From NCBI GenBank assembly GCA_035610835.1, contig CM069448.1:744001-808000 (forward strand): DNA of 64,000 bases, read 5' to 3'. This stretch comes from Ophiura sarsii. Lineage: Eukaryota; Echinodermata; Ophiuroidea; Amphilepidida; Ophiuridae. The notes beneath the pieces are model-generated. The model had not been told where the DNA came from. It saw only the letters and a list, made by a program, of their open reading frames with translations, and ran no database searches. Shown piece after piece: positions 53,863-64,000 of this stretch; the stretch's first letter is position 1; every line of letters starts with the position of its first letter. The position numbers and the translations under genes are program-made.

Positions 53863-56340
53863 CGCGTGGTACCGAATTGCCATGTAATCACATCGCCAGC
53901 GAATTCAATTCATTTCATTGTCACATTTTTGTTTGTTTTTGTATTTCCCCCTATACCTATTAATTTGCGTTATAAATCACCGTATGTAATAATATTATAA
54001 TAATATTTTATTTCGTAATGTGTACATCATCAGTATACAGTATAAATGTCCATGCCTCTGACGACATTCATCCAAATTTGTTAAGTTTAAATGATTTATA
54101 AAGGGTGGCCAAATATATTTGCGAGCTCTGCACTGATTTTGGTCAGCCCACCAGTGTACATGTAATTTACTTAAAATTATAGACGTTATTCATAATTGGC
54201 GATTTCAGGCTAAAGAGGGAGACATACTCGATGTGACGTCACTAAGCATAACGAAAGCGAGGCCAACCGTCTATGGCCTATTGTTTATGTATTGTTAGTA
54301 AATAAAACTGAAACTGATAACGTCCAGATAAGTACGGAACTTGGCGCTTGTTTAACGGTGTTAGTAATTAATAATGATCTTTGGATGGTGGATGTTACGC
54401 AAGCCATATAACTTTTGTTTATCAATAAATAACAGGATATGGTGTATGTATTAACGCAAGCCGAAGTACTTTTGTTTATTAATAAAATGACAATATCAAC
54501 AAAATAACCATTTCTTTGGAATGAGTTCTTGAGTTTCACCAGGGAGCTTATATAATGGGAAAGGTCACTCCTCCGACAAAATCTCGCCTAATAAAACCAA
54601 ATTCACGGGTGAAGGATTTGTAGGGGGCGCACTATCATGGTCGTTGCGAACCAGACACCTAAGACGTGGTTGATTTTATCGGCTCAAAACATGATTTGTG
54701 GCACAAAAATAGTACATCAATGGTAAAAAAAGCTGATTGTGATTTAGAGTAGAACTGATTTGCTTTGATGATGGCAGAATTTAGTTCTTATATGACACGA
54801 AACATTCAGAATTTGTTATTTGAAATTAATTTACGTAGAACAAAATACGAATTTTAAATTGTGGATGGCTTCGTCTGGCAGTGACAGAGGAGGGGCGCGG
54901 CGTTATTTGCATTTTATGAATATTGTAATCAGATCAGTTGGGAATGACGCGTGACGCCGGATCGCGACGATCACATCGTGTGAGATCATGAATAGTCATA
55001 ACTGAATATTCATTCACAACGAATGATTGACAGTTTACGCTGTAACTTCCGGGTGAAGGATTGATAGAGTGCGCTATACTGAACCAGTGGCACCGGCCCG
55101 ATTGAACCAAATCTAAACAATAGGCAGATAAGAGAGACATACACCTGGTTTCACGTACATACGTTATGTGATAAAGCAAAATGAGTCGGGAGTCGGGAAT
55201 ATTGATTTTGATATATAGCCAAACAAAGGATAGAAAAAATGTATTGGAAAATCCTTGAATCGCTTAATCATATGGTCATGTGTTTTACCTTTCGCGTTAC
55301 ACACGGATGTTGGCTTTCGCGACATGATTTTAACTTTACATATTTATATTTGCTTGTATACCCCCCTGAGGTAGTAAAAGTATACATTTTCTGAAGGGAA
55401 ATTGCATGAGGAAACCAATATGCCATTAAAATTATAGTACGACCAAGAACTAAAATGGTATGATCGGAAATGTTCGGGAAAATATCAGAGTTTTTTATTT
55501 TCAATTTGAAATCCATATATTTTTTTATACCTACCCCTATCATTATTTACTTTACATATTGAATTCCTTATGAAATTACACATTAGATTATATATAATTG
55601 TCAAAGTTACTAAGTCGGTATGGTAATTATACGGCTAGTGAATATCTCCAATTTTTATTTTATATATTTTTAGAATTTTCAGAAATATTTGTTTAATGAT
55701 GAACCCTTCCCTGATATAACCTGCATTTCTGAATTCCTCTAGTAACAAGCTTTCCAAAAATGTACACTTTTGCTATCATAGGTTGAAAACATTTTCTGTT
55801 ATAGTCATTTTTATAAATCCGGTAAATTGAGGCTGATTATTCATGTTGACCGTGTAGCGAATAGGAAGAAAGCTGATGATCATGGTCTTATCCATAATTA
55901 ATTAGTTGTTACAAATAGTTGACAAGTCTGTTGAACCACATACTTAAGGACTACTAAATATCCTTTAAAATGGGACTAAAATGGTGTTTGTAACATTAGG
56001 GGATGACTAGTTATTGTAAAAAGAACAAAGCATGGGATTATCCCCATTGAGTTTGTACAGGCGGCACCCCTTCCGGCGGCACCCCTTCCAGCACCACCCC
56101 TGGTCCCCAAACATCAAACAGCTGTATCTCCCTTTCTGTATTAGCTATACCAATGCCAATTTGCAGGCAGATAGCTTGTTATTAGGGCTTTAAAATGATA
56201 CCAAATTTGTTGAGATAGCTTTTGTGGTTTTAAAAATATATGAGTAAAATGACAGCATGAAACTCAAAATGTAACGGCACCACCCTATTTGGAGGCGAGT
56301 ACATAACGCGTGACCATATTTAGAGTCAACTTTCCATTTA
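53863..56340. other. Intergenic, no gene supported
   Basis: No exon was recognised. 54382-54490 holds an imperfect duplication around TTACGCAAGCC...CTTTTGTTTAT(C/T)AATAAA. 56058-56102 has short GGCGGCACCCCTTCC repeats. Confidence 0.4.
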
Positions 56341-56343
56341 TAA

Positions 56344-56500
56344 CATATACAGTCATCACAATAAGTAACTGACCAGGTAATAAATGTGCTGATAGCTCTA
56401 AAAGTATAACTCCTACATGAACATATCAAATTATAAACATGTTGAGAAATTTCTCTTCTTGAATTTGAGATATTACACGCTAAGAATGGCTGATTATTAA
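56344..56500 (+). repeat. Repeat family T, copy
   Basis: TACAGTCATCACAATAAGTA, CTGACCAGGTAATAAAT, AGCTCTAAAAGTATA and TTGAATTTGAGATATTACACG match 52434-52570. Confidence 0.7.
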
Positions 56501-56589
56501 GGAAGTTACAATCCCAAATGTACTGTCAAGTCTGATTTTCATTTTCACATTTTCATTTTCAACACGGGGACTCAGACCGGCAAATTGAT

Positions 56590-56665
56590 GATTACTGGTA
56601 GTGGTAGTGCCAATTCACCCGTCGATGGCCTGGTTGTCTAGATAGATAGATGGCGCATATAAATG

Positions 56666-56713
<48 letters not shown>
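56590..56713 (+). mobile_element. LINE 3' tail with ATT microsatellite
   Basis: GGTCTGGTTGTCTAGATAG... then GGCGCATATAAATGC followed by an (ATT)n tract at about 56668-56712. This matches the GCGCTATATAAATG-plus-microsatellite 3' end of the LINE at 15.1-17.2 kb. It is a severely 5'-truncated insertion in plus orientation. Confidence 0.6.
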
Positions 56714-56714
<1 letters not shown>

Positions 56715-57142
56715 TGACGCATATAATAACTAATTCCACGTGGCGCCATGTCATCGGAATGTTTGATTTCAACTTGCGGTTTCTATTTACAACTGGTAAA
56801 TGCTGTATCGATGATCGATCCCTCTTACCTCACTGCAAGAGGTATTATGTTTATACAAATTATTAAATGAGAAATTCCACATTCTGACTTCCACATATTG
56901 CGCGCTTCTTTCGATTCAACCTCCCCTCCCGGCCCCCAACTCAACACAAAAGTTGGTAACCATGACTTTTCTAAAAATCGCGGAAAGAGGGGTATATTTT
57001 CGATTGTCAGCGCGGACAGTGAAATCATGAAAATAGGGGGTATTTCATAATTAGTCTCCGCGAAATTCGAAAAGGTATTTTACGAAGAGGAAAAAGCAAA
57101 AAACATCACAGTATGGATTTAATAAATTGATTAGAACATGGT

Positions 57143-59014
57143 ACCGTAAAACGGGTGAATAGGGACATGGGGGTGAATAGGGCCAAAAATGGGAAAGTTT
57201 TTGATATGTCAATTTTTTGTATTTGATGTATGCTATTTATTTTATTTTTTCCAAATGTTTAAAGAGCAATATAATAGTGTTCAGGAAATGGTTCAATTGA
57301 TGTGAAAGAACAAATGTGGAGCCCAGGGTATCGAAAATAGAGGTGTCCGAAAAAACACTAAAAAAATGGTGTGGTCAAAACTTTCCTGCTCCTAACTGCA
57401 TAATTTGAGCAAATGAGCTGGAAATGCACCAGGACCTAGCTTTAAAGGTTCTTCAAAATACTCTTTGACATTGGTAAGAAATTCTGAAAGGATTTCACAA
57501 TGTAAGTTTTTTTGCATTTTTTCCGTAAAATTTGTAAAATCTGGGGTCAATAGGGACACCAACGTTTTTAATGAAAATATTATATCCACTCCATACATTT
57601 GATTTTTTGAAAGAGCAGTTTAAAGGCTTATTATGTGGACATAATATCATCTCAAAAGGTTGACTCATTTGGGTACAAGAAAACAATTATGGTCTGGATA
57701 AGTGTATATATGTCCCTATTGACCCAGTTCTATGAACGCTTGATTGAAAGCTTCAATTTTGAGCTGTTATTTTGCCATTGTTGACCAGAAATGTTCATAT
57801 TTCTTGTTAAAACTGATACTATGACTTTAATATGTCATAAACCAACTCCAAACGTGTGCCAGATATAATACTTCATGCTAATATTCCAAGAGATGAGGGT
57901 GCTATTTTGTTCACTAGTATTTTTCACATTTAATGACACATAATATTTATCTCCATATTTGTAGAATAGATGAACATTTGATACTGAATTGTTACATATC
58001 AATTAGAATATAAAACTCAATTCAAAGAATAACATAATGTTATGATCTTCAAGCACCTAAATAACTCTTTACTTAGGGGAGACGTCAAAACTCGACCGCC
58101 CGTTGACCGCCGGTTACGTACGGTTCCGCCCGGTTCCGCCCGGTTCTTTCAGGTCAAATGTTTTACTGGTATATGAATATTCACGCATGCAACACTGAAC
58201 AACTGCCGGTTGACTTAATGCTGTAACCGGACCAATTTACACTATCAATCTGTTACTTTGCGGTCATAATAGCTCTCTCTATAATCGTTCTATAAAAATA
58301 ACCATTCATAGACTTTCGGTATTGATTTAAAAAGTTAATTGAGCTATAAACAGATTGAAAAAGCCAACCCCAGCGAAAATCAATAGCTGCATTGTACTGG
58401 TTGTCAACTGAGACTTTTATTGCTCACGCGTGTGACGACGAGGCACTTTCAACCGGTCGTGTTCACCAGAGTGTAACTATTTGACCTCATTATGTGTGTA
58501 TATTATAACAGACGACACGTTTTGTGAGAACCGGGCGGAACCGGCCGTAACCGGCGGTCAACGGGTAGTCGAGTTTTGACGTGATCCCTTAAATCAGTCA
58601 AGTATTTATTCCCTTGTTCACTGACACGTCTAAGAAATATTGTTAAAAAATAACTTTGAATAGTTATAATGGTAAAAACTAATTAAAAGTGATTGTTTTG
58701 GTTTTTCAAAACTCACTCATTATCCATATTCACCCATATGTAGAATAAAACAGGTAAAAACTCTTCAAATCTAGTGATTTCCCTACCCAGAATAATGCTG
58801 TCCCTATTAACCCCGACGTTGGGGTGAATAGGGACACCGACCTTTGTGAGAAAAAAATATATACCCATCACATATTTTTAATTATTTATAGTGGCAGTTC
58901 AAAGACATTATAGGTGGACATAATATGTGCTAAAAAGTTTGGGTCATGAGGCTACCTGAAAAATCTACAATCTAGAGAGTGCTGAAACTGTCCCTATTCA
59001 CCCCGTTTTACGGT
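57143..59014. mobile_element. DNA element with ACCGTAAAACGG termini
   Basis: TACCGTAAAACGGGTGAATA at the left mirrors TATTCACCCCGTTTTACGGTA at the right. The first and last dinucleotide is TA, compatible with a mariner-type target. GGGGT(C/G)AATAGGGACACC or its complement recurs at about 57542, 57711, 58798 and 58821 as internal direct repeats linked to GTGGACATAATAT (57640 and 58916). No transposase frame was seen. Confidence 0.78.
58073..58591. mobile_element. Nested inverted-repeat MITE
   Basis: TTAGGGGAGACGTCAAAACT at the left mirrors AGTTTTGACGTGATCCCTTA at the right, and the arms continue through CCGTTGACCGCCGGTTACG / CGTAACCGGCGGTCAACGG and GGTTCCGCCCGGTTC / GAACCGGGCGGAACC. It is 519 bp and lies inside element 57143-59014. 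The GC-rich arms contrast with the AT-rich host. Confidence 0.9.
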
Positions 59015-59892
59015 AACAACCCAAATACACCGTTTGGGGTACACCAGTTTATAACACAGGACCATAAACGCTATTTTTCACCCCCAATTTTGTCCTTGTT
59101 TTTGCCAAAAAAGGAGGTTGAAATTGTTGAAAAATCCTTGCAAAGGGGTACTTTGAAAAAATGAAGAACAGTCATGGTTACCAACTTTTGTGTTGATTTG
59201 GGGGTCGGGCCTCCCCTATCTGCCTATCGGAAAAGGGTCCAGGTTTCACCACATGACGTCGTCGACGCCTTTCTGAAAAAGGAGTACTTTTTAGGGGGCA
59301 TCGCACTTTAGGGTATCCATGACAGCATCGACGTTTAGGGGCACTAATTGCCCGGACTAATTGTTGTATGTACTGCACCTTTCCTCATAATGTAACGGAC
59401 CTTGTAAGCCAAGTAGTATTATAGAGGGCAATATTTAGGTTTGACAGTATGGGCAACGAGCTGCGATAAGTCAAATACGACCCGCTCGCTATATCGTTGT
59501 TGATGTTTTCCGATGATTGTTCCACCTTCGATGCTGATAAATGATTGAGTATGATTATAATGACCACAATAACAATAACAAAGCATAATGAAGATAACAA
59601 ATCACTACCAATGAACCTAGATTACTGCTGTACACAACTGGTATTTATTAACTTAAGTGGCAATCCATAGGAACGCCGCGGAAAGTGCGTTATAATGGGG
59701 TACATACAGTAGCCCCGGACTCGCCCGTACAGTAATGTGAAAAGAATATAATGTTAGTATGCATGAAAAATATATATACTTGCTAATTTTATGCATTGCC
59801 ACAAGTGTGAACATAATATTTGCATGCATATCACATGCATCTGTATGAATGTCACATGATTATGAATTAAAATTATTTTGAGCATTACTATA

Positions 59893-60010
59893 TTACGCCA
59901 TTTAGGGTGCATTATTGAGTGTTGGTAACGCCGTTTAGGGTAGGGTTTGTATGTGTTTACGCCATTTAGGGGTATCAAAATAGTGTTCTGGTTTACGCCA
60001 TTTAGGGTCC
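59893..60010. repeat. TACGCCATTTAGGG repeats
   Basis: Four copies at about 59893, 59926, 59960 and 59995, spaced 33-36 bp. Related words lie at 59328 and 59305. They precede the C run at 60061-60089. Confidence 0.85.
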
Positions 60011-60060
60011 ATTTCAGAAGTGCTTGGACGCGCATGTGTACCCGATTGGTATGTTCACTA

Positions 60061-60089
<29 letters not shown>
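60061..60089. repeat. Poly-C run
   Basis: 29 consecutive C, about 80 bp beyond the stop of the protease gene. Confidence 0.98.
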
Positions 60090-60092
<3 letters not shown>

Positions 60093-60170
60093 CGGGCGCA
60101 CCCCGCCCACCAGGGCCCTCTTCCCACTTTGATGCACCCGTTTCTAACTTCATATCATATTTACTGATCC

Positions 60171-60613
60171 ATTTTCTCATTCCACGCATGAAATTGCTCG
60201 ACATCGGTATAATACCCATACTGTCCCGGGCGAGCACAACTGTACCCCCCAGCTTACAATACCAATCTGGTAATATGTCACACTTCCGTCGTCTGCTGTC
60301 CTTTGACGCACCAAGGGTCCGCCTGAGTCGCCACCACATGCATCCATTCGATCGCTGATTTTAAAGACCCCTCCGCTTTCTGTGCGATCTCCTACATTGT
60401 ACCCCGCACATCTCATTCGTTCGGAGAAGTCCCTGACGTCTTTCTCTAGATCTATAATGCTCTGCACGCAGGTTCGTCTACCTTTCAATGGAATAGCCAA
60501 TTGCTGCATAATCTCGGCAGTAACAGAGTTGTGTGTACTAGTTGTACCCCAACCTGTTACATACGGGAATGGTTGATCGGCTTCTTTTTCGCCAAGCTCA
60601 TATAAGTCATCAT
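60171..60613 (-). pseudogene. Trypsin-like serine protease, last exon, frameshifted
   Basis: The exon starts after the acceptor TTTATAG and encodes DDLYELGEKEADQPFPYVTG, WGTTSTHNSV, a RRTCVQSI block, MRCAGY, and the active-site DACGGDSGGPLV. Asp six residues before the catalytic Ser predicts cleavage after Arg/Lys. It then reads IGIVSWGVQ. One extra base at about 60237-60239 shifts the frame. In the next frame the expected end follows, CARPGQYGYYTDVEQFHAW, to a TAA at 60171. Without the shift the frame ends early in unrelated sequence. Either the gene is dead, the C-terminus is altered, or the base is an assembly error. It is an extracellular protease of the complement/clotting type by resemblance. 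Confidence 0.85.
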
Positions 60614-60909
60614 CTATAAATTGGAATTATGATTAGAAAGTAATACTTAATGTAAAATTCAAATGCTACTGGCTCAAAAGGATCTATGCTCAAATCAAAT
60701 CAGGGTAGCGAATAATTACGATTTACATTTTTAAAATACCGTTAAACTTCATCTATAAGCACCCATTGACTAATAGTTAATAAGCAGAGAATAGATAAAA
60801 AGGTATGAGCGCCCTCTTTTGATCTAGAGAAATTAGCACGAATTTGTTTAGTGTATTCAATATTCAATACTATAAAGTTGTATTACTCTCTAAATAATTT
60901 CATGGACAG

Positions 60910-60995
60910 ACGAATTGCTCAATTGGTAAAGCGCCCGGCAAAGCGTCAACTTCAGTATCACGAGGTTGGTGGATCAATTCTCAACTACACCTTTT
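60910..60995 (+). tRNA. tRNA-like sequence in foldback arm
   Basis: TTGCTCAATTGGTAAAGCGC resembles an A box. A B-box-like TGGTGGATCAATTCTC follows. A mirrored copy is in the right arm (about 63105-63190). Confidence 0.35.
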
Positions 60996-61481
60996 GCAAT
61001 TTCTTTTGAAATCCAAGTGATATAGAAATTAATGCAAACTTGAATGTAAAATGATTACTCAATTATACTAGCTTTATTGTTATTTTTCAAAAAACAAGCG
61101 CACAATTAATTTGATTGTATAAAGTAATGATCTTTAATAGTCCAACCTTTTTATAAGCTAAAACACATTTATACTACAAATTAACCACAGCAAAATGTAT
61201 TCATTGGCTTATTTTAAATGTTTCACACAGTAATCTTAAACGTTTCCTTCATCATGATTTAAGGGCAAATTATGATGATGCATATTAGGTTGGTAGATCA
61301 AGTTAAGCAACAAAATGAAAGTAACTATGCAAACCACTATAATCCTGGTCTCACAATGAATGAATAGGTGAATGAATGGATGGCTATTAAATCAATTTAT
61401 TTCCAATAAGATAGAGGGCCGTCCATTTATACCGACCCATCAATCATACATGTAGTTATAAAACAGTATCTGACACAGCAG

Positions 61482-61576
61482 TCTCGTTTAGATCAATTGG
61501 TTAAGCCGGCAGTTAGGGCAATTGTGATCGCGGGTTCCAGATGACAATTCCTGGTTCGAATCTCACTTCAAGACTT
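61482..61576 (+). tRNA. tRNA-like sequence with long variable region, in foldback arm
   Basis: TAGATCAATTGGTTAAG (A-box-like) is followed about 55 nt later by CCTGGTTCGAATCTC, a good B box. The ends GTCTCG and CAAGAC pair imperfectly. The mirrored copy is at about 62545-62640. It is probably a tRNA-derived segment captured in the element. Confidence 0.5.
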
Positions 61577-63359
61577 CTTCTTTTGGAAAGGTCATAATTT
61601 TCAAATTCTTGACAGTGTTTTATTTTTATCATGAATGAACAAGGAATCTATCTTTTTCGTTGGTTTTTTATTTTATTTTTTAAATGAAATCAAATTTAAT
61701 CAAACTGGACACGCAAGCCATGGCCAGTCAATAACGTTTTGACTGTTTGTCTGTTGTGCTCATTGATTCGAATATTACACGTTTGTGCCATACCTATTCT
61801 TGGAGAAACACAAAGCACAAAACAAATAAAACAAAACTGAGTGGAAATAATAAAAGAAATCACGCGAAGGACTTATTTACGGCACCATCCATCTTTTTAA
61901 GTCTGTTTAAGTTTTTCGGAACTATAATACACACGTTTGACGGATTGCCTTTAAATTGCACGCCTAATGAACATGTCATAGTTTGAGCAGCTCACGTGGT
62001 ATTGAAGGTCATGCATTACATTCATGTAAATGGTAGTATAGTGGCCACGTGTTATTGATTTATAACGGATTCGTTTTAGAATTACGAAACTGTGTCTATA
62101 TCACTAAAGAAGTCATCTGCCCCAAATTCGATAGACATGCTACATGCTTGTATCGATCAACTGTGAACCATATACATGTACATGTACATGTATGTGTCTC
62201 TATAAACTCAATCAGGAATTGTCATCTAGAACCAACAATGGCCAAAACCATAAGTAGCAGAACTGAAAAGCAGTGAATTGTAATCAACGTATTGTCTCAT
62301 TGTACTCCATCCATGCATGTCTTCACAAAAATACTAAGTCGTTGAGGTTGATTTAAATGTTTGTACTATTTATAAACGATTGTGATAACATTAAAATTAA
62401 AATTAAAAATAGTAGAAAGAGAGGAAGAAAAAAAGGGAAAACCCACATTAAAGACAAAGATAGATTCACTATTTATTCATGGTAAAAACAAAGTTAAGAA
62501 TTTGATATACACCGTAAATATTTATAAACTTTCCAAAAGAAGAAGTCTTGAAGTGAGATTCGAACCAGGAATTGTCATCTGGAACCAGCGATCACTTTGC
62601 CCTAACTGCCGGCTTAACCAATTGATCTAAACGAGACTGCTGTGTCAGATACTGTTTTATAACTACATGTATGATTGATGGGTCGGTATAAATGGACGGC
62701 CTTCTATCTTATTGGAAATAAATTGATTTAATAGCCATCCATTCATTCACCTATTCATTCATTGTGAGACCAGGATTATAGTGGTTTGCATAGTTACTTT
62801 CATTTTGTTGCTTAACTTGATCTACCAACCTAATATGCATCATCATAATTTGACGTTTAAGATTACTGTGTGAAACATTTAAAATAAGCCAATGAATACA
62901 TTTTGCTGTGGTTAATTTGTAGTATAAATGTGTTTTAGCTTATAAAAAGGTTGGACTATTAAAGATCATTACTTTATACAATCAAATTAATTATGCGCTT
63001 GTTTTTTGAAAAATAACAATAAAGCTAGTATAATTGAGTAATCATTTTACATTCAAGTTTGCATTAATTTCTATATCACTTGGATTTCAAAAGAAATTGC
63101 AAAAGTTGTAGTTGAGAATTGATCCACCAACCTCGTGATACTGAAGTTGACGCTTTACCGGGCGCTTTACCAATTGAGCAATTCGTCTGTCCATGAAATT
63201 ATTTAGAGAGTAATACAACTTTATAGTATTGAATATCGAATACACTAAACAAATTCGTGCTAATTACTCTAGATCAAAAGAGGGCGCTCATACCTTTTTA
63301 TCTATTCTCTGCTTATTAACTATTAGTCAATGGGTGCTTATAGATGAAGTTTAACGGTA

Positions 63360-63720
63360 GCTTGTAAGTGTATTTCTTTCTTTTGGAATAAGTATATTTT
63401 GATTTTGATTGACATTAAAACGTTGTACCATGCTTTTTTGAAGCATTGGTAACGGCTTATATCTATATTTTATTCTATTCAATTTCAGTGACATTAAATT
63501 TCTTTTTTCCATTGGGGGATGAGGCTCGTGAAAAAGTAGCAGCCTTATTCACAAGATAGCTTATATTGTACAAACGCGCATGAAGCGCTCGAAAACAATT
63601 GCAGTCTAGAACCTAAATTTGTCAAATACCGTGATATGTATTTTCAAATCGTTTGAGGGCAATTATTTTTGATCTAGAAAAACTGCTAATCAATTATACT
63701 TTCCAATTTTGAATGGTTAA
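63360..63720. other. Intron of protease gene, nothing else seen
   Basis: AT-rich sequence between the foldback element and the donor of the exon at 63728. Confidence 0.5.
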
Positions 63721-63727
63721 CACTTAC

Positions 63728-63817
63728 TCTCAGTGGCAGGGTCAGGAAGGCAAATTGTCCGTACATTCCGTGATAACACTACTCTATCTTCAGAACTCAC
63801 ACCACCAAATGGTTCCC
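63728..63817 (-). CDS. Serine protease exon, partial domain
   Basis: A 90-bp exon between an acceptor CGCATAG and the donor GTAAGTG on the minus strand. It encodes EPFGGVSSEDRVVLSRNVRT and ICLPDPATE, ending in phase 1. RNVRTICLP is the typical segment just after the catalytic Asp (DIAL) of trypsin-fold proteases. The Asp and His would be in exons beyond the right edge. The join to 60613 in phase gives PATEN-DDLYELGEKE. The acceptor position is less certain than the donor. Confidence 0.75.
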
Positions 63818-64000
63818 CTATGCGTTTACATGTAAAATGGTAGTTACAAAAAGCCCATTTTCTCGCTTATAAAGCGACTGGAATTTTCAATTTGACATTT
63901 TCCTTAAATTTCATGATATATTTGATCATTTAATCAAAACAAATATATATGGTATCCCCGAAAGTTCTGAGAAATAAGACCCCAAAGTTGGACAATTGAT

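Larger units (their letters stand above)
56928..59216. repeat. Outer inverted repeat of a composite
   Basis: TCAACACAAAAGTTGGTAAC followed by CATGAC at 56941 is mirrored by GTCATGGTTACCAACTTTTG then TGTTGA ending at 59196. CCTCCCCTCCCGGCCCCCAA versus GGGGGTCGGGCCTCCCCTA extends it outward. It brackets the element 57143-59014. Confidence 0.8.
60737..63359. mobile_element. Foldback element with tRNA-like arms, in protease intron
   Basis: Left arm 60737-61599 and right arm 62527-63359 are inverted copies over some 830-860 bp. The outer ends are TACCGTTAAACTTCATCTAT and ATAGATGAAGTTTAACGGTA. The arms differ by scattered bases and a 22-nt indel near 61250/62850. The central 927 bp (61600-62526) is unique and non-coding. 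No target duplication was seen. It lies wholly within the intron between the protease exons. Confidence 0.93.

Noticed and set aside
59754..60358. Frames rich in Gly or Pro next to the protease gene
   Set aside because: They are translations of the poly-C run at 60061-60089 and of the wrong frames of the protease exon.
20402..60613. One gene joining the protease exons to the WAP/CCP exons
   Set aside because: The protease exon ends in a genuine stop at 60171 in its conserved frame, so the downstream WAP/CCP exons need a separate gene. The frameshift leaves slight doubt.

Overview
The window reads as AT-rich animal nuclear DNA with spliced exons, large introns and a very dense load of transposons. 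There is no bacterial or viral gene organisation. Complement-like CCP (sushi) modules, WAP-like modules and a trypsin-fold protease, together with CR1/L2-type and Penelope-type retroelements, hAT and mariner MITEs, foldback elements and abundant poly-G/poly-C runs, suggest a marine invertebrate deuterostome (hemichordate, echinoderm or cephalochordate). I cannot name the species. One 100-base assembly gap lies at 51668-51767.

Host genes, all on the minus strand. Seven exons between 20580 and 3108 encode, in transcript order, WAP-like, CCP, WAP-like, CCP split over two exons, CCP and CCP. They are joined in compatible phases and continue beyond the left edge. A separate serine-protease gene enters at the right edge, with exons at 63817-63728 and 60613-60171. 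Its last exon carries the serine-active-site half and a one-base frameshift just before the conserved C-terminus.

Mobile DNA. 1-27 kb is intronic or intergenic sequence holding MITEs, SINE-like tRNA derivatives, a 5'-truncated CR1/L2 LINE (15.1-17.2 kb), a Penelope-like fragment (22.5 kb) and two larger candidate non-autonomous elements with clustered short motifs (12.1-15.0 kb and 24.35-27.26 kb). 27.3-42.8 kb is a second, nearly complete non-LTR retrotransposon on the minus strand. Its ORF1 is split by an 8845-bp DNA transposon at 33479-42323.

That DNA transposon is the most notable object here. It has terminal inverted repeats, a 9-bp target duplication (TTGGTTTCA) and three genes: a spliced MADS-like plus PHD-like protein (200 aa), a 964-aa zinc-ribbon protein that is a candidate transposase, and a spliced HIRAN-like protein (170 aa). 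Removing the element plus one duplication copy puts ORF1 of the host retrotransposon back exactly in frame, so its ends are known to the base.

42.8-60 kb is largely gene-free. It contains a 2.28-kb palindromic foldback element built of TTCGTTTTTCTT-like motifs, tandem and higher-order repeats at 49.9-51.0 kb, nested palindromic MITEs at 51.9-52.6 kb, a hAT-like element at 53.1-53.9 kb and a composite of nested inverted-repeat elements at 56.9-59.2 kb. A third foldback element, with tRNA-like sequences in its arms, sits in the protease intron at 60.7-63.4 kb.
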